DNA of 64,000 nucleotides, taken from Mytilus galloprovincialis (lineage: Eukaryota > Mollusca > Bivalvia > Mytilida > Mytilidae). The notes below the pieces were generated by a model. That model was given only the letters and a program-made list of their open reading frames with translations. It was not told where the DNA came from and made no database searches. Numbering within the stretch: the stretch's first letter is position 1; every line of letters starts with the position of its first letter. The stretch spans positions 52,721,078-52,785,077 of the forward strand of contig NC_134841.1 in NCBI RefSeq assembly GCF_965363235.1. The letters are read 5' to 3'. Shown one piece after another: positions 47,601 through 59,600 of the stretch. The position numbers and the translations under genes are program-made.

Positions 47601-50600
47601 GACCATGTCTGGTGACCACACATCATGATTGAAAGAACACATCTTTTTGTAGATTGTCCTTGAAGAAGGATTGAGTTTGTCTGCATGTGTCTTTTAAAAA
47701 TCATTATAGAAACAGATTCCACCCAATAAACTTATGCCATACATTATTTATCCACTCACAGAGAGCCTGGTATTTTAAATTTGTAAAATTTACCTTGTCT
47801 CGATTGGATAAATATTGTTTTACACTCCATACATAGTTGGAATCTATATATATCAATTTTCAGACAACCTGATAATCGATACATATCATTTCAATATTAT
47901 ATTTGTAAATTATACTTCCATTTCTTAATTTCAGGTGTCATTGGAAGCCTTTTTTCCTTCCTTCAGTTTTTAGCCTCCCCTATAGTTGGTGCAACATCAG
48001 ATGTGTATGGAAGAAAGCCTGTTTTATTGCTATCTTTGGTTAGTGATTTATGTTTCAATGTTATAGATATCAAATAATACAATATAGCCATGTTAACATG
48101 ATAAACCTTTTCAGTATTAAAATTGTTGTCTCACCTCAACAAAACTTTCAAGGCAAGACTAGGAAGTGCTGGCAATGTTGACCCTAGTATCAATGTTAGT
48201 GATTAAGTAAGTTAAAAACACTGATGGGTCATCAGTTGTACTTTGTACATATGAATTACAATTGGTACAATCTCATTTCAATTTGTCATTTCTTCACCGA
48301 ACAATCTTAGTCATATAGTCTATAGGCTTTGATACTTTTGCTGAGTTTAAATGTTAAATTTGTGATTTGAGAACCACTTATGGTACATTTTTTTGTAAGT
48401 CAAAACATAGTGTTATTAACTGACTGTGTCTATATTGGCCCTGATATAAACTTGAGGATAGCTGTGTTGACCTTGAACTTGAAGATAATTATATTTTATA
48501 TTAGTTTAACCCTTGTTCTTCTATACATTTTTATGATTGTCCCAAATTAGTTTCAATTCAATAAATTTAGTTTACCTCAACCAATGTAATGGAACTTATC
48601 AACAATTCTTGTTAGGACCAAACACAGATCAACTTCAAATCTGTGTGGCATCACTTTCACCCTTCTTTACTTGCAAGTCAATAATTCAACCTTTTTGAAT
48701 CTGTATTCATGTGACCCCCCAATTTAACCTCTTAGCTGTATGGAGATAGGTTATGCATGTGCTTGGCGTGTTTAGCTTTTCAAAGGAAAAGAATGTTTAC
48801 ATTGAAAGTGCAACTAGGGTAAAATATTTGTTGACTGATTTGAAACACAAGTTCATTCGTAACATCAAAGCTATGGTACATATTTTATGCCCCCTCTTCT
48901 AAGCAAAGGGGTCATTAAGTGTTACCCTTATCCAGGCATACCTATTAGGTCCCAAAATTTAGTTTACCTCAACCAAATGTTATGAAACTTAAACACAATG
49001 GTTATAACCATTAAAAGTAAAACTACAAAAAAACTGAAATCCGAGGAAAATTCATAAAGGAAATTAAAGTCCCTAGTCAGTGTTCTCCCCAGGATTTTTG
49101 GATAGCGCTGTGGTAAGCGCGTGATTTTCGACAATTCTCAGTAACTTTGTCGCGGCGCGCGGTTGGTTTGTAATTGATTTGTTATGTGTTTTTCTTATAT
49201 AATGCTATTGATGTTTTCTCTTGTAATGATGTCCTCATCATGCTCATGGAAGTTACCCCTTTGTTTGCTAATGTTATTGTCTGGATATAGACATGATAGA
49301 AGAAAAGTCTTTTTGTCTCCATTGTAAATACATATAATCCTCATATCATCTGTCTATAAAACCCAAGGAGAAGTCTTTTCCATGGTGGGTCTATACCAGA
49401 CTGCCTAGATGTGAAGATTTCTTATCACTAACAGGTGATGTTGCAGAACATGTAGGACCAACAATAAAGTCATTGTCAGCTTCTGTGAGAAAGTTTTCTA
49501 TGACAAGATTGGTATTTTTTACATTTACTTTTATTAACATTTCTAGCAAAGTACAACTTTTCAATAAAAATGAGTATAGTATTTCAAAGGAAGAAATGAA
49601 ATTGACCTTTTAATAATATTCAAATCTTATCAAAGACTTGCTTAAAAAAAGGCTAACCTATTCCAATTATGAATATGAAAGAAATCCTTTAAAAATATTT
49701 TAAAGAGATTTTTTTATTTCAAAGGTGAATTACCAATCAAATACATTATGTATGCCAATTGAAACAACTACCACCTTTAAAGGTTTTGTTTGATAATTTT
49801 ATAAACATTTGAATACATGCCACCAGATAAGTTTGTCAAGATTTGACAATACTTCTTTTAGGTCTTTCCCTCCCAAATTATCTCCCTTACTGGCTGACAT
49901 AACTTCCTGTTTACACCTGTGTCTTTTTTTTTTAGCATTAAATACTATTCCTTATCCAAGCCATCCTCTGTTTACATTAAATTTAAAGCAATATTTAATT
50001 AAGATATATTGATGATTGGTTGACAAATATCGATATTATATATATATTTACACAAAATTTTCGTTTTGTTTTATTCCCTTATCCATTTGAAAAAGAGCCA
50101 TGTATGGTCAAGTAATCGTAAAATACGGGCTTATAATGAATCCCTTGATAACAGGGATGCTTCTTTCAAGCAATACAGGTTCGACAGTTCGGTTGTAAAC
50201 GCAAAAAAAGTAATGATATAATCGTAGATGGTTCAAAAAATGGTCGAGACAACGTTGTCAGAGAAGGGGGTAAAACTTCCCTTATATAATATAGAAATGA
50301 ACTTTTCAGCACCCGAGACATGTATTATATGTCTCTGTTAGCACTGTCCGTTCCTTTCATACGTTTCGGGATCTTTATAAAGCTAAAAAATGTAGCAGTG
50401 TTCTGTTAACCTTACGACGTTTAACTTGGCTTCACCCAAGCTGGACATCGAGAAAGTGAATTTCTCAAGTCTAGTATCAGCTTGGGGTTTGTTTTTCTAA
50501 TCATATCCTCTTAATTGTTTTCATAGGGTAAAATTCATTACTGTAGAATTGCTGATTAAACAGGTATTAGTTCGATTGGGTGATAATTAATACTTCAAAG

Positions 50601-53600
50601 ACTAGCTCATTGAAGCCAGTTTGATCGTTGTTAAAATCAGTGTTTGTTCAAAGTTCGTTAAACAAGTTTGTGAATGTCGTTGGGAAATGCGGTCAATTTA
50701 TTTGTTCTCATTTCATTCATATATGCCTCTATATATTCATTAAATAGATGTCAATGTTGAAATCTTTGTTTATTTTGATCTCTCAACGACGCCATTTTGT
50801 AAAATTTATTAGACTGGTCCCGCGGAGTTACTTTAATACAACGGAAATAATTCTTTCAAAAATCGTTAACCAGTCAATCACGTGACCCGAAAAGAAAAAT
50901 AAGCGGGAAATTTTAAAAAATACGAAAAAAAATATAGCGACTCGGTTGAACGGGATAGCGACGCGGTCAGTGCAATAGGACAGCGGGAAATTGAAATAGC
51001 GCTGAAAATCGCGGCGCTAAAACGGCCTGGGGAGAACACTGTCCCTAGTCAAATGGCAAAATCAAAAGCTCAAACATCAAAAGAATGGATAACAACGTCA
51101 TATTCTTAATCACTATAAAACAAACAAATGAGTAATAAAGACGCACAAAATGGCATACAGACCAAGCATATTAGCAAAAATTAAAGACAAGAATACACAA
51201 ATATACCATAGTGCAATAACACAATGACGGGATGTATAAGTACAGAGCCACGTCATATATGTATCAAAGTAACATAAAAAGGCATATTGACATAGCACAT
51301 TAGCAAAAATGAAAGACAAGAATACAAAAATGTTTTACAATAGCACAATAAGGGGATGTATAAGTACTGAGCCATGTTATATGTAACAAGAAACACCAAT
51401 AGGCATATAGACAAAGCACATTAGTAAAAAAAAAAAAAAGAAGACAAGAATACGAAAATTATCATAGAACAATAACACAATGACGGGATGTACAAGTACC
51501 AAGCCATGTCAAATTGATATCAATAAAAACAGAGTAAACAGTAAAAGTAATATTCAAAGAGAAAAATAGAAAAGTATAATACATTATTAAGAGTTTTAAC
51601 AATGTCAATACCAAGAATCTATACTTCTAGACCATTGTGTATTATTTGTGAAGTGGATACGGAATAGGCCAAGTAGGCTTTTCTCATAACTTAGCATCTA
51701 CCATCTGTTGTCCACTCACTCAGGTCAATTAACTTTTACAAAAATTTTCTCCTCTGAAGCTTCTTGGTCAAATTTAACCAAACTTGGTCTTTATCATCAT
51801 TGGGGCATTTAGTTTTAAAAATATGTTAGATGTCGACCCTTCTAGTCAATTAAGATTGCAAACATGGCGACCTAAATTTGTGTTAACTTAATGTTATGAA
51901 ACGTATACAGAATGCTTATTACAACAAATCTCAGATCAAGTGCACTGCGCAAATTTGGGTTGCATCGCTTTTTCAGTTCTTGAGTTATGTCCCTTGATGA
52001 GTTATGCTACTTATGAATTATTAATTGGAATATAAAATAAGTGCAATGTGGGAGACATTGGAAATTTGTTCTTATATTTCTAATGGGATATCAGTTGAAC
52101 AAAGGTAAACCAAGTGGACTACATCCATATTACTGACATATAAAACTATTTATGTCTTATATATCTTGACTGAAATAAAAGAAAAAAAGATATCTAAGAC
52201 ACTGTAAGAGAAGCCTTAAATGTATAGCAAATTAAAGCCCATGATTTATATATTGTATGCTTATCATCAAGATCATGCTTATCGTGTGCTATAAATGTAG
52301 AAAGTGTTGTATGAAGCCTGAAGAACTTTGGTAATATTTGAAATGATTAAACATTTCAAAGCTGCAAATGAAAATTTTGTATTGTTTGAAAGATATTGTT
52401 TATTGATTGTTAATTTATTTTTGTAGGCAGGTGTTGCAGGATCATATGCATTGTGGGCAGTATCACATAACTTTACGTTGTTTGTATTGGCTAGAATTAT
52501 AGGAGGATTAAGTAAAGGGAACGTCAGTTTAGCCACTGCTATTGTTGCTGATATTTTACCCCAAGAAAAACGGGGCAAAGGAATGGTAAATATAAGTGTT
52601 TACTTAGGGAGCTACCATTTGATTTTTAGGGGGGTGGGGGCTAGGATGAAATTTGAGAGGAGTTTTGAGTAAAAAAAAAGGCATAATGAGCAACTATGTA
52701 AAAAAAAGGCTGGATGACAATTTATGTGTAAAAAGAAGTGGGGAATAACTAAAAAAAAAGAATGGCAGGAATCGAATAGAGTGAAAATAAAAAGGCAGGA
52801 CAGAGATTACAACAAAAAAAAAAAATGTAGAACTAACTTTTTCATCCTAGACCTCCCATAAAAGTCAAATGGAAGCTCCAATATTGACTTTTGATACTAG
52901 AGCCTGTTTTCCAATATCATGAATATACCACCTAGCAATGGCTAGTACAACATAAGAGAAACCCAGTGTAATTCAACAAGATTTAGATTATCAATCCACC
53001 ACTTTGCTTATATTCTGAAACTATTATGATATGATGTAAAATATCAGTAAAATGACAAAATGTTATTCAATTAACTTTCATTTAAAATATCTTTAAATAA
53101 AAATAAAACCGTACAAATAGATATAGGAAGATGTGGTGTGAGTGCCAATGAGAAACTATATTTAAGCAAAAGAAATTATGATTACCATTAAATATATAGG
53201 TGTTCAAGATAATTTATCTGTGTGTATTATCAAATTAAGTTGAGAATTAAAATGTTTTTAAAGATTGTAAAAGGTGTTATATATATGACAAACTTACCTG
53301 TAAATGACCTGATATTGATTTTATTACTGTTGCAAAGTAATGCAGACAAGAAATAGAATTGGAAACTGTTGGCACAAGAGATATTTCTAGCTTCCATATT
53401 GTGTTAACAGATAAAATAAAAAATCTCAATTTGCACCTTTGTCCCAGATTAATAAAAACCTCACAATAATTCTGAATTTACAGTTCTGTAATAGGCAAAG
53501 AAATACAATCTTTTATTGCTTCCAATTTTAAGCATTACTCTGTCTAATATAAAAAAGAAGACGTGGTATGATTGCCAATGAGACAACTGTCCACAAGAGA

Positions 53601-56600
53601 CCAAAATGACACAGAAATTAGCAACTATAGGTCACCATATGGCCTTCAACAATGAGCAAAGCCCATACCACATAGTCAGCTATAAAAGGTCTCGAAATGA
53701 CAATGTAATACAATTCAACCGAGAAAACTAACAGCCTTATTTATGTATATATAATGCATATTTGTTCTATTTCAGGCTTTAATTGGTATAGCATTTTCCA
53801 TTGGTTTTGTATTTGGACCATTAATAGGAGCAGGATTCTCAATATGGGCCAGACATCAAGATGGTGCATTTTACGTGGTACCTGCTCTCTTTGCCTTATC
53901 TTTAGCTGTGATTGATATTTTATTTGTCTTCATTTTTTTCGAAGAAACACTGCCAGTGGAAAAAAGGGTAAGAGTTGAAGTGAAAGGACAGGATTTTCAA
54001 TGCTTATTGTAAACTTTTAATATCAATAGAAAAAAGATTTGTATTTCTGGATTTTCCTTCATGGAGAAACCCAAAACCTAAACATTTGAAAGGTGATGAT
54101 CTTCCATTCAATTTTGACAGTTTTGTGGATTGTCCCAGAATCGATGGACTTAAAGTAAACTGTCAATTTTGCAAATGTTATGCACTTATTGAATTTGTTC
54201 AGACTGATTTACTTGAAATTTACCACAATTCTTTTGATATTTACAATGAAAATAATGTGGGGATTAATATACAACCCTGTTTTAATCCTAAACACGAGGG
54301 AAATGTTTGTGTTAGTCCCTCTTTTAATTTATCATTATTTTCTCTTGGGAAAGGAAGCTCCTTATGAGTTTAACATGTTTTTTTTCACTTTGTCAATACA
54401 GGTTTATGGGACTTTAAACATTTTTATTAAAGGCAATTTATAATATACTACAAATATCCTCTTTCAAGTTTTATCCTGTAAGGCAATTTCATCGACATAT
54501 AATTGAAAGCCTTCTACAATACTCCAATTCATTCTTGTAACAACAAAATAGTATATATCATTGTATACAGTCTACAAAAAAACGTGAAAATAGTTGAAAT
54601 GAATAGATAAAAAAGTATCAGATTTTGGAAAAACAGAGGGAAGGTTTGACAAAATTTGTCCTGTCCCCAAGTACCTATAACTTTTGTTACCTTTCCTGAA
54701 ATTCTCCAGTCATAATCTTTTACAAAAATTCATTCTTACATGATAACAGTTTTATTTTTAACCTAGCTCTAAATGCCTGCAATTTCACGGGTATGTTCTA
54801 GTGTCTTTTATTCAATAAGGGTTGTTTTCAAATATTTACATTAACAAGCTTGAATAAAAACATGCACTTTTATCAAGGTTTCTCTATCTATCTATAGCAC
54901 ATTTTTGGTGCATGTATAATTACTTATTTTGAGCAAGGTTGTAAAAGCTTACATTTATATATTTTCAGGCACAATCTATAGCCAATGGATGGCAAGAAAA
55001 AGCACATTTAATTAATCCAGTTTCTTTGTTCAAGTTTTCATCTGCAACAAATATGTCACAAAAAGGTAAACAATATTTATTTTTGTATCAATACATTATT
55101 TTGCTCAGTTGTTGATATTTCAGGACTCCTTGCATTTAAGGTAGATAATAGGTGTATACTTTTTGAGATAGAATTTTCTTATACTTTGCCAAAATGAAGA
55201 CTTTACTATCATGACTATGCTTTTTTCAAAAATTGAATAAAAAGTATGGGTCACCATGCTTTTTACCGAGCTATGAGTCGTTGAAAATTGACCTGAAAAA
55301 AACAGATTTGTGTGTATAAATAAAAATCTATGAAATAGAATTTGGAAATAAATTGTGAGAAGATAGGTTTTTATACGACCGCAAAAATTGAAAATTGTTT
55401 GGTCCTGTATTGGTATGACGTTGGCATCGGCGGCGTCATCGCCCGGCTTCGTCTTCATCGTTGTCAGCATCCAAAGACTTTTGGTTTTCGCACTATAACT
55501 TTAGTTTAAGTAAATAGAAATCTATGAAATTTTGACAAAAGGTTTATGACCACAAAAGGAAGGTTGGGATTGATTTTAGGAGTTTTGGTCCACAAAGTTA
55601 GGAATTAATGGCCAAAAAAGGGCCCAAATAAGCATTATTCTTGGTTTTCACACAATAACTTTAGTATAAGTGAATAGAAATCAATGAAATTTAAACACAA
55701 GGTTTATGAAAACAAAAGGAAGGTTGGGATTGATTTTGGGAGTTGAGGTCCCAACAGTTTAGGAATTAGGGGCCAAAAAGGGGCCCACATAAGCATTTTT
55801 CTTGGTTTTCGCACCATAACTTTAGTATGAAATTTTGACAAAAGGTTTATGACCACAAAAGGAAGGTTGGGATTGATTTTAGGAGTTTTGGTCCACAAAG
55901 TTAGGAATTAAGGGCCAAAAAAGGGCCCAAATAAGCATTATTCTTGGTTTTCACACAATAACTTTAGTATAAGTGAATAGAAATCTATGAAATTTAAACA
56001 CAAGGTTTATGACCATAAAAGTAATGTTAGGATTGTTTTTGGGAGTTTTGGTCCCAACAGTTTTGGAAAAAGGGGCCCAAAGGGTCCAAAATTAAACTTT
56101 GTTTGATTTCATCAAAAATTGAATAATTGGGATCTTTGATATGCCGAATCTAACTGTGTATGTAGATTCTTAATTTTTGGTCCCGTTTTCAAATTGGTCT
56201 ACATTAAGGTCAAAAGGGTCAAAGGTTTGATTTTAACAAAAATTGAATTCTTGGGGTTCTTTGATATGCTGAATCTAAACATGTTCTTAGATTTTTGATT
56301 ATTGGCCCAGTTTTCAAGTTGGTCTAAACTTTGTTTGATTTTAACTAAAATTGTATATATGGGATCTTTGATATACGGTATGCTTAATCTAACCATGTAT
56401 TTAGATTTTTGATGTTTGGGCCCAGTTATCAGATTGGTCCACATTGAGGTCTCAAGGGTCCAAAATTGAACTTTATTTGATTTCACCAAAAATTGAATTC
56501 TTGGGGTTATTGGATATGCTGAATCTAACCATGTATTTAGATTTTTGATATTGGACCATAATAGGTAATGTCCAATTTAAAATTTAAAGTTTTTAAGTAA

Positions 56601-59600
56601 GTTCTTAGACCACATTCATTATGTGTCAGAAACCTGTGTTGTGTCAACTATTTAATCACAATCCAAATTCAGAGCTGTATCAAGCTTGAATGTTGTGTCC
56701 ATACTTGCCCCATTGTTCAGGGTTCAAATTCTGTGTTTGTATAAAGCTGCGCCCTGCGGAGCATATGGTATAATATGTTTTGAGAAAACAGAAAGAAAAA
56801 ATGGTTCACCGAAATTGTTTTCTTTTTGCAGTCGTATCTGCATTTATTTTATTTTAATATTGATGAAAATTTAATGTTTGACTAAATTTAAGCAAGCACC
56901 TTAATGATTTTTTATCTGTTGTCTAATTTATCATGAATTTCAGTGATAAGTTAAGTATCTTTTGTTGGTTCTAAGTGTCTACTGTCCCAGTTTCTACTGT
57001 TGAGAATACAGTTATAAAATTGCACAGGGCAGAGAAGCGATCATGTTTCTTGAAAGAAAAGTAGAAAAATACTTTTTTAGACAAAACATGGCCAGTGTTG
57101 GTGATTTTGAAAGCAAGAACAAATTCTCAGTTTTCATATGTATATAACAGTGTAAAATAAAGATATAATGTCAGTATTTTTTAATCAATTTATGTATACG
57201 TTTATATACAATTCCATTTATTTATATATATATATATTTTCTCCTTTCAGATAACCAATCAATGCAGAGAATTGGTGTAATATACTTCCTGTACCTATTT
57301 TTTTACTCTGGACTGGAATTTACATTGACATTCCTTACTCATAACAGATTACATTATGATAGGTAAATTAAAATTAACACTAAACAATTATTATTAAAAC
57401 ATTTTACATTGTATTACATCATATCTAATTTTAGAGAACTATTAATCATATCCAATGTTATTATAAAGAGTGTTTTCCACACTTTTTGTCATCATGCTTG
57501 AAGATATTGATTGATAACTGGTATATAGTTTTTCATGACAAGTTCCGAATCAAGTTTAAATTGTTGTTTTGGTCGGAAAATTTTCTGCATGTTATGGTCC
57601 GTGGACTTGAAAAATTCACTCAAGACATATAATCAATTATTCACACTGTTTTTAGTCATGCTTAAATATAATGACTTGATATTTACTTTTTGTTTACACC
57701 ATGACAAGTTATAGAACAAGTAAGCATTTTGTTCCAGTATAATGTAATTTTTACCCGATAGGGGACTATGTATTGCCATGCAATACTCTCAGAATGCTTG
57801 TCTATTTGGGGATATACAGCGGGCATGTGGCTGCAAAACAGTGTGTTCATTAACATTTAAACACTTTGAGGATATTAAATTAAGATATGTGGTTCATGTG
57901 ACTTAATGAAGGTCAAGTTCAATTTTCATGATTTTAGCTTTTCTCATTGTTAATCTTTTGACCTTTTAGTTGGTAAGTTATACTTATTGTATGTGTGATT
58001 GAGTATTTCCCTTTGAACATAAATTGTGGTTTGTAAATATCATTTTCATTAGATAATTAGATAATAATCTATTTTTATTAAAGAATATATATATTCTTGG
58101 ATTATCAGATTTATCCAATCGAGATAGTTTAAATTATCAATTTTAAAGTCAGAAGCCTTGGCGAGGACAAATGCCAACATTTAAACTAAATCCAGTCATA
58201 TAACTTAATAAGGCTGAATTATAAAGATATTCTTCAATTTCAGTATGCAGCAGGGGAAGATGTTTTTCTTTATAGGAGCTGTGATGACGTTAGTTCAAGG
58301 TAACAATCCATGTCTTTTTCATTGGTTACAGTTTAGTAAATAATGGAAATAAAAAGGTTTTGTATATTACTTCTGACACAAAATGCATACACTCACTTGC
58401 AGGGGTCGAAATTATTGCTGGTCCGGTGGTCCGGGACCAGTAGAATGTGCGTCAGTAGATTTTGTCAGCTGGTGGTCCGGCGGACCAGTAGAAATTTGTC
58501 GATAAAAAACACTGATTGCATTGTTTGTTTACAAAACAATTTACCTGTAAAATCAATTACACGGTACTTGGGGGTATTACAATTGATCAAATTAATTAAT
58601 ATCTCGGGTGAGCGTCCTTTATAACAATATAAAATGAAGAAATTTTTGGAAGGAGTTAAACCGCCGGACAAAAATTTAGAATAAGTGAAAATCAAACGGA
58701 AGATCCAAATAAAGTATATGAAATTGACAAAAGGAAACGCAAATACCAAAAATCATGGGAAAAAGATCACGAATCACAGGCACTTGTTTCTGTCCATACG
58801 AAGGTCGACTATCCATATAAATAGAAGTATGGATAGTCGACCTTCGTACGGACAGAAACAAGTGCCTGTGTCGCATATGGTTGATCGGAATTTAATGAAC
58901 TGTACATCATGTGAAAAATTTGCAGTGACAACCCTACATAGGAAATGTATTTTCGTAACTGGATTGTCAAATTTCAAATTTGATTCTGTACTTGCTCATG
59001 AGCAATTAGAACAGCACAAAAAAATCTGATTTTGATGATAAAGAAAATCATTGAGATTATCAAAGCCTTTATCAAAATCAGAATCAAGACTATCCATTTG
59101 TTCCTGTCTAACTTATGAAAACGAAAGCATCAAAATAATATTAAGCATCTATCGTTTATATTTATTTTAGTGTTTGTCAAATGAATGACATATTTGCAGG
59201 ACCAGTAGATTTGGAGTCGGACCAGTAGAGTTTTCAGTCCACTGGTCCGGCTGGCCAGTACACAAAAAAAGCTTAAATTCGACCCCTGCTTATTTGTCAA
59301 AAGTAAAAGCCACAGTACTATGTTCTTCATCAAAAGGTCCTATTTAAGAGTTCAATAGGCAAATTATTTGATTAGATTGCACATTTGTTTTGAGTTACGT
59401 CCCTTGATTGTAATAGATGTGTTCGTCATAGCTCCTACTATAATAGATTTTTTCAAACTTTATTTGAATAATACTGTGCTGGATATCCTTCTTTTGGATA
59501 TTTCTAAACTCTGTTTGGAGTTTTTGTGAGATTTTCCTTTCATTTCAACATATAAACTTTAAACAAAGTGATTGAAAAAACTTAACATTACACAACCATT

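Noticed and set aside
55120..55470. A minus-strand gene of 116 codons
   Set aside because: The frame spans the junction of two dispersed repeats; a similar peptide arises from the inverse copy at 4.3 kb.
58685..58977. Opposed open frames sharing the peptide MDSRPSYGQKQVP
   Set aside because: The shared peptide results from the 42-bp inverted repeat, not from two genes; only the zinc-finger remains downstream are meaningful.
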